Translations under genes and position numbers: made by a program
Part shown: in pieces, positions 7,195 to 10,449 of the stretch
Numbering within the stretch: position 1 is the stretch's first letter
Layout of the letters: each line of letters starts with the position of its first letter
The notes under the pieces: generated by a model
Databases searched by the model: none
Told to the model about the DNA's origin: nothing
The model's input: the letters and a program-made list of their open reading frames with translations, nothing else
Assembly (NCBI GenBank): GCA_002292895.1
Contig: DBCE01000232.1
Span: forward strand, 1 to 10,449
Origin: Phycisphaerales bacterium UBA966
Lineage (GTDB): Bacteria > Planctomycetota > Phycisphaerae > Phycisphaerales > SM1A02
DNA: 10,449 bases
Direction: 5' to 3'

Positions 7195-8390
7195 GCGTGT
7201 GCCCTCTGTTCCGTGCGTAGGCGACGGCGCCACGCAAGCCATGGCATGATGGCCGGCGCGATGCCGAGCAGAGCAGCAGCCCATGTCGCTCCCACCAGCT
7301 GTGCTTGCGTGCCGCCAGCCAGCATGCCGGCCACCGGACCAATCACGTAGCCAACGCCGATCAGTGCCTCGAAGCGGCCGCCCGCGTCAACATCCGCGCC
7401 ACCAACGGCCATGGCGTAATACAGACCTGCGTAATAGAGAATTCCGTGACCGGCGCCAAACATGGTGAGTCCAATCAACAGTATGGAAACATCGGTTGCC
7501 AGAACAGTGCAAGCAAATCCGCCAGCCAGCAACGAAACTCCAACTGCAAGCGTGCTCCAGCGACCGTGCCAGAAGGTCAGTTGCGCCAAGATGACTACCG
7601 TGAGCATGCGCGCAAACATCCATACCGATGCGATCGGCGTCTTCAGTCCATCTTCAATTGCCAGATCGCGCAAGATGAATGGCATCACCGGACCGATCAC
7701 CGAAATGAATATGTAACTGGTAGGTATGACAAATCGCGTGGCGCGGAGCAGATAGGTGTACTGCGGAGCAATGTGCGTGTGCGCATGTTCCGGAGGATGT
7801 GCGGCCGGACGTGCTGGGAACCATCGGAGCAGGAAGATCGATAGAAGTGAAATCGGCGCTAGGACCAAGAGCGTGTGGTTTGCATGTCCGAATGCAATCA
7901 CCGGCGCCATGAGTAATAGGGATGCGCCAGTAGCAGACATCCACGTCACATTGAAGATACCGATCGAGCGCCGCATGTTGCCGCCGTGTTGTCCGGACGA
8001 AACATAGCTCTCCATGATCGGCCACAGCGTTGCACCTACGGCGCTAAAGACGCACGAGGCGACTACCACGCCCCACATGCCGGTGAGCGCGACACCGGAC
8101 GCCACGAGTTGGACGATGAAGATGGTCATCAGAGCGGCGCGCGGCGTCAGCCCGCGACCTGCAAAGCGTCTCAGTACTGGGCCGGAGCCCAAGGCCACCA
8201 AGACGTAGATGATGCTCTCGGCCAACGCCAGTAGTAGGTTCTCACCCTTCGTGAATCCGTACTGCAGTTCCGTGACGAACGGAACACCGCTCCAGAGCAA
8301 TCCGCTGCCGAGGGAATTGGCCCACGTGACGGTCAGCACCACCCAGCGTGGGGCGATGGCGGCTGGTCCGGCGTTGGCAACGCAATCCAT
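7191..8390 (-). CDS. MFS transporter, 12 predicted membrane segments
   Basis: This 399-residue protein is rich in hydrophobic helices from end to end. They form two six-helix halves (first helix about 14-36, sixth about 173-190, seventh about 219-240) joined by a polar central loop, the major facilitator pattern. The tail RRRLRTEQRAHA is basic and so cytoplasmic. The central loop (about 191-215) is short and histidine-rich: HPPEHAHTH at 198-206. I cannot assign a substrate; no sugar, drug or metal signature stands out. The frame stays open to 8663, but that extension would run antisense through the tRNA gene and is not hydrophobic. ATG 8390 is preferred because GAGG sits five bases upstream and the protein then has normal family length. 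It is the first gene of an operon with the CNNM/CorC gene, sharing ATGA. Confidence 0.85.
   Translation of the reverse strand: MDCVANAGPAAIAPRWVVLTVTWANSLGSGLLWSGVPFVTELQYGFTKGENLLLALAESIIYVLVALGSGPVLRRFAGRGLTPRAALMTIFIVQLVASGVALTGMWGVVVASCVFSAVGATLWPIMESYVSSGQHGGNMRRSIGIFNVTWMSATGASLLLMAPVIAFGHANHTLLVLAPISLLSIFLLRWFPARPAAHPPEHAHTHIAPQYTYLLRATRFVIPTSYIFISVIGPVMPFILRDLAIEDGLKTPIASVWMFARMLTVVILAQLTFWHGRWSTLAVGVSLLAGGFACTVLATDVSILLIGLTMFGAGHGILYYAGLYYAMAVGGADVDAGGRFEALIGVGYVIGPVAGMLAGGTQAQLVGATWAAALLGIAPAIMPWLAWRRRLRTEQRAHA
7195..7207 (-). promoter_or_regulatory. ribosome binding site fixing the CNNM/CorC start
   Basis: AGAGGG (plus-strand 7202-7207 read on the minus strand) lies 7 bases before ATG 7194, inside the end of the transporter gene. 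It supports 7194 over the upstream in-frame ATG codons. Confidence 0.7.
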
Positions 8391-8399
8391 GCCAGCCTC
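8391..8399 (-). promoter_or_regulatory. ribosome binding site supporting the MFS start at 8390
   Basis: GAGG on the minus strand (plus-strand CCTC at 8396-8399) lies five bases before ATG 8390. It favours this start over the in-frame codons at 8555 and 8663. Confidence 0.55.
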
Positions 8400-8555
8400 G
8401 GTTCCATGCGCTGAGGCAGGGGTAGCGGTCTCTCGGGAGGCGTTGGCTGGGATCGCGGGCACGAAATGGAAGGATAGAGGAGGGAACTTGTAGTGGTCGG
8501 CAGAATCGTGAATGGGCTCTACACTCCGCGAACGGCCGTTTGTTCGTCCGTTCAT
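8391..8555. other. intergenic gap between MFS gene and tRNA-Arg
   Basis: This gap must carry the promoter of the minus-strand transporter operon and that of the plus-strand tRNA. A weak -10-like TACACT lies at 8520-8525, about 30 bases before the tRNA, but no matching -35 box was found at the right distance. No other structure was seen. Confidence 0.3.
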
Positions 8556-8629
8556 GTCCTCGTAGCTCAACTGGATAGAGCGCCGCCCTCCGAAGGCGGA
8601 GGTTGTGGGTTCGACTCCCCCCGAGGACG
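8556..8629 (+). tRNA. tRNA-Arg, anticodon CCG
   Basis: A complete cloverleaf can be folded by eye. The acceptor stem GTCCTCG (8556-8562) pairs perfectly with CGAGGAC (8622-8628), followed by discriminator G 8629. The D stem is GCTC/GAGC (8565-8568 and 8578-8581). The anticodon stem CCGCC/GGCGG encloses the loop CTCCGAA, with anticodon CCG at 8590-8592, reading the arginine codon CGG. The T arm is GTGGG-TTCGACT-CCCCC, where one end pair is not Watson-Crick. No CCA is encoded, so it must be added by a tRNA nucleotidyltransferase. The tRNA lies 32 bases before the MazG-like gene and may share its transcript. Confidence 0.97.
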
Positions 8630-8661
8630 CTTTCCTACCGCGCTGACGCGCGTAATCACGC

Positions 8662-9000
8662 ATGCCTGACGCAACGAACGCACTCCCTGGTACTTCCGCC
8701 GCACCAATCCATCCGATGGCTATCCGTGACTTTCAACGGATGATCCATGAGCGGTACTACGCCACCGACAGTGCGCGTGGCGCCGCCAAGACCTTTCTGT
8801 GGTTTTCTGAAGAGGTGGGCGAATTGGCCCACGCGCTCGGCAAACTTGAGAAGGGAACTCCGGACCGAGCCAATTTGCAAGAGGAGTTCGCCGACGTCCT
8901 CGCGTGGCTAACAACACTTGCAAACATTGCTGGTGTGGATTTGGAGCAGGCGATTCATTCCAAGTACATCGCTGATGGCGGACCTGAGGGAACCAAGTGA
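8662..9000 (+). CDS. MazG-like nucleotide pyrophosphohydrolase
   Basis: Single-domain all-alpha NTP pyrophosphohydrolases of the MazG group hydrolyse (d)NTPs to NMP and pyrophosphate with Mg2+, removing unwanted or damaged nucleotides in the cytoplasm. The 112-residue product carries the family metal motif: EEVGE at 50-54 and EEFAD at 74-78 (ExxE plus ExxD), then the helix VLAWLTTLANIAGVDLEQAI and a terminal KYI. The length fits short MazG-like proteins rather than the roughly 260-residue two-domain E. coli MazG. ATG 8662 is taken as the start, but residues 1-18 are low-complexity and ATG 8716 (MAIRDFQRMI) would keep the whole fold; neither has a clear ribosome binding site. Its stop overlaps the GTG of the next gene. 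The exact nucleotide substrate is unknown. Confidence 0.88.
   Translation: MPDATNALPGTSAAPIHPMAIRDFQRMIHERYYATDSARGAAKTFLWFSEEVGELAHALGKLEKGTPDRANLQEEFADVLAWLTTLANIAGVDLEQAIHSKYIADGGPEGTK
8986..8999 (+). promoter_or_regulatory. ribosome binding site and overlapping GTG start of HIT gene
   Basis: GAGGG at 8986-8990 lies six bases before GTG 8997, and the GTG overlaps the MazG-like stop codon (GTGA). This fixes a non-ATG start and implies translational coupling. Confidence 0.7.
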
Positions 9001-10244
9001 CCGATCCGTCAGCTGCGGGCGCATGCGATATCTGTCGCATTCATGCAAGCGCGGCAGACGCACGCGTTCATCAACTCGCTGGGAATGCACCGCTCGCCCC
9101 GGTTTCTGGTGCCAATGATTTCGCTGCGCTCGAATGCCACCGTGGTCCACATTGGATTGTTCGCCATCATCCATTGCCGGCGCCGCTCGTAGGGTGGACA
9201 TGCTTAAGCGCCGTTCGTCATGTGCAGGGACCGGCAGATTTCCACGATGCAGAAGCTGATGAATTTGGCCGCGCATTACGCACTGTGTCCCGCGCCATCC
9301 GTGAAGTCACCCGCTGTGACCGCGTCTATGCCATTGCGTTCGGCCAAGGTGCGCCGCATCTGCACATGCATCTGATTCCGCGATTTGACGCAGTGGAAGC
9401 CACGCGCGCTTGGCAGATTGCAGATTGGTATCGCGCGGTGGAACGCGGCGAGCATGCCCCGGCAGATCCGGCAGCGGTGGCGGGCTTTGTTGCGGCCATG
9501 CGTGACATCCTTGCAGCCAACCCACCCGGTGCGACTTCATCCAACACGCGCCTGGTGCGAAGTGCGCGCGCCGTGGCGCCCCCGCGCGCTGCCGCTGGTC
9601 CGCGCCTCACCGCGAAGCTCCGCGCAGATATTCACGAAACGGCTGTTGAATTCGTAGCAGCCCGCTACCAACTCACCGCCGATCAACGCGCCACGCTGGC
9701 AGCCACGCCGATCCGCTGGCGTCGAGGCCGTGGCGCCAGTGCTTACTACCAGCGCCACGCGCATGGCTTTGATCGCCCGCACATTCTGCTGCGTGTTGCT
9801 CCGGGAGCGAGCGCGTATTGGCACACGTACCGGCGTGCCCGTGCTCGCTACTCAACGCCGCCCGGTGGAATTGAATTAGAAACGCGGATCTTGGCGATCG
9901 CTGTTCTGATTCATGAATTGACGCACGCCTTGCAACATGGCGCTTGTGGTCATGGCAAACGGGCGTTCAGTGAGGTGGAAACCACCGAGAATGAGATTGA
10001 GTTCATCCGTCAGCATGCACCACAAGCATTTGCGAAACTGATTCCGGTCGTGCGCCGCACTCGCAAGAAGGTGCGTGGGGTGCGCGGGGCACCCCCTCCG
10101 CCAAGCGGACTGGCGGCTCTGCGGGCGATTGTCTTGCGAGCAGCCGGAACGCTCGCTGGGCTTATCCAGCCGCGGAAGGCAGCAGTGATTGAGCCGCGCT
10201 CAACCCGGCCACGTACCCGCTCGCCCAAGCCCACTGGAAGTTAA
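8997..10244 (+). CDS. HIT-domain protein fused to a HExxH zinc-protease-like domain
   Basis: This 415-residue protein has two unrelated halves. The N-terminal half is a HIT-family nucleotide hydrolase/transferase: CDIC at 10-13 (a possible zinc site), WIVRHHP at 53-59, and the histidine triad HLHMHLI at 121-127, whose middle His 123 is the expected nucleophile. HIT enzymes typically split dinucleoside polyphosphates or nucleotide phosphoramidates. After an Ala/Pro/Arg linker (about 175-200), the C-terminal half contains HELTHALQH at 306-314, a zinc-binding HExxH with a further His as HExxHxxxH, followed by acidic SEVETTENEIEF (325-336) that may give the third ligand. I do not recognise the protease family. 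The Arg/Pro-rich tail after about 355 looks disordered, and its end overlaps the opposing flavoprotein gene by 83 bp. Translational coupling to the MazG-like gene suggests nucleotide clean-up; the zincin role is unknown. Confidence 0.85.
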   Translation: MTDPSAAGACDICRIHASAADARVHQLAGNAPLAPVSGANDFAALECHRGPHWIVRHHPLPAPLVGWTCLSAVRHVQGPADFHDAEADEFGRALRTVSRAIREVTRCDRVYAIAFGQGAPHLHMHLIPRFDAVEATRAWQIADWYRAVERGEHAPADPAAVAGFVAAMRDILAANPPGATSSNTRLVRSARAVAPPRAAAGPRLTAKLRADIHETAVEFVAARYQLTADQRATLAATPIRWRRGRGASAYYQRHAHGFDRPHILLRVAPGASAYWHTYRRARARYSTPPGGIELETRILAIAVLIHELTHALQHGACGHGKRAFSEVETTENEIEFIRQHAPQAFAKLIPVVRRTRKKVRGVRGAPPPPSGLAALRAIVLRAAGTLAGLIQPRKAAVIEPRSTRPRTRSPKPTGS

Positions 10245-10449
10245 AGCCGCCAATACGGCCGTCTACATCACACACTTCGCCTGCTAAGTACAGGCCAGGA
10301 ACCGTGCGGCTTTCCATGGTTTGCAGGCGTACTTCGGCAAGCGGAACCCCGCCCGCGGTGGCTTCTGCAAAGGTGAATCCACGGTCGCCGGAAATCGGCA
10401 GCGGGGTGCCGGCAACACATTGCGCAAGCGCGCGTCGCTGCTCGCGCGG
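10162..10449 (-). CDS. BaiN/HI0933-family flavoprotein, C-terminal fragment (cut by window edge)
   Basis: An uninterrupted minus-strand frame from 10449 to a TAA at 10164-10162 gives 95 residues, with no start inside the window. The sequence has the C-terminal FAD-binding signature of the HI0933/YhiN/BaiN flavoprotein family: PLPISGDRGFTFAEATAGGV, then TMESRTVPGLYLAGEVCDVD and GRIGGFNFQWAWASGYVAG. Full-length members have about 400 residues, so roughly three quarters lies beyond the right edge. The family is often annotated as NAD(P)/FAD-dependent or aminoacetone oxidase-like; the physiological reaction is poorly defined, and BaiN itself was linked to bile-acid 7-dehydroxylation in gut clostridia, which is unlikely to apply here. 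It converges on the HIT-protease gene with an 83 bp overlap. Confidence 0.93.
   Translation of the reverse strand, partial: PREQRRALAQCVAGTPLPISGDRGFTFAEATAGGVPLAEVRLQTMESRTVPGLYLAGEVCDVDGRIGGFNFQWAWASGYVAGLSAAQSLLPSAAG

Noticed and set aside
7195..7284. Upstream start of the CNNM/CorC gene giving 461 residues
   Set aside because: The 30 extra residues are Cys/His-rich shadow of the transporter frame; ATG 7194 has AGAGGG at 7 bases and the ATGA overlap.
8634..8660. Small CGCG...CGCG inverted repeat after the tRNA as a terminator
   Set aside because: The stem is only four pairs and no T run follows; support is too weak to call.
8391..8663. 490-residue version of the MFS protein starting at 8663
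   Set aside because: The extra 91 residues run antisense through a perfect tRNA-Arg, lack hydrophobic helices, and ATG 8390 has a ribosome binding site and gives normal family length.

Overview
The window is a densely packed stretch of GC-rich bacterial chromosome with nine protein genes (two cut by the window edges) and one tRNA gene. I see no insertion sequence, integrase, phage gene or CRISPR array. Gene content is mostly housekeeping: tRNA modification, thiol redox, photorepair, transport and nucleotide clean-up. GTG and possibly TTG starts, very short intergenic gaps, and MauE-thioredoxin fusions would fit a Gram-negative environmental lineage such as Planctomycetota (Phycisphaerae-like). 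That assignment is a weak inference from style, not from a marker gene.

Layout from left to right. At 2-967 (+) is tilS, a short-form tRNA(Ile)-lysidine synthase whose start lies at or just before the left edge. It converges on a two-gene operon on the minus strand (2962 to 957). The two members are paralogues, each with a MauE-like membrane domain and a C-terminal thioredoxin-like domain carrying two CxxC motifs; only the upstream one keeps the membrane CGCFG cysteine pair. A divergent intergenic region (2963-3111) separates them from a plus-strand operon. This holds a SRPBCC + SDR (TIGR01777/YfcH-like) fusion and a class I photolyase, coupled by ATGA. The photolyase converges with a 23 bp overlap on a second minus-strand operon, an MFS transporter followed by a CNNM/CorC (HlyC-type) membrane protein, again coupled by ATGA.

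Upstream of the transporter lies tRNA-Arg(CCG) on the plus strand (8556-8629). It is followed by a short MazG-like NTP pyrophosphohydrolase and, coupled by GTGA, an unusual protein joining an N-terminal HIT nucleotide hydrolase/transferase domain to a C-terminal HExxH zinc-protease-like domain. The last gene, on the minus strand and entering from the right edge, is the C-terminus of a BaiN/HI0933-family flavoprotein. It overlaps the HIT-protease gene tail-to-tail by 83 bp.

Architecture: all four same-strand gene pairs share start and stop bases (ATGA three times, GTGA once), and all three convergent pairs overlap by 11, 23 and 83 bp. The genome is therefore very compact, and transcription termination must occur inside opposing genes. 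The most novel-looking items are the HIT-HExxH fusion and the paired MauE-thioredoxin paralogues.
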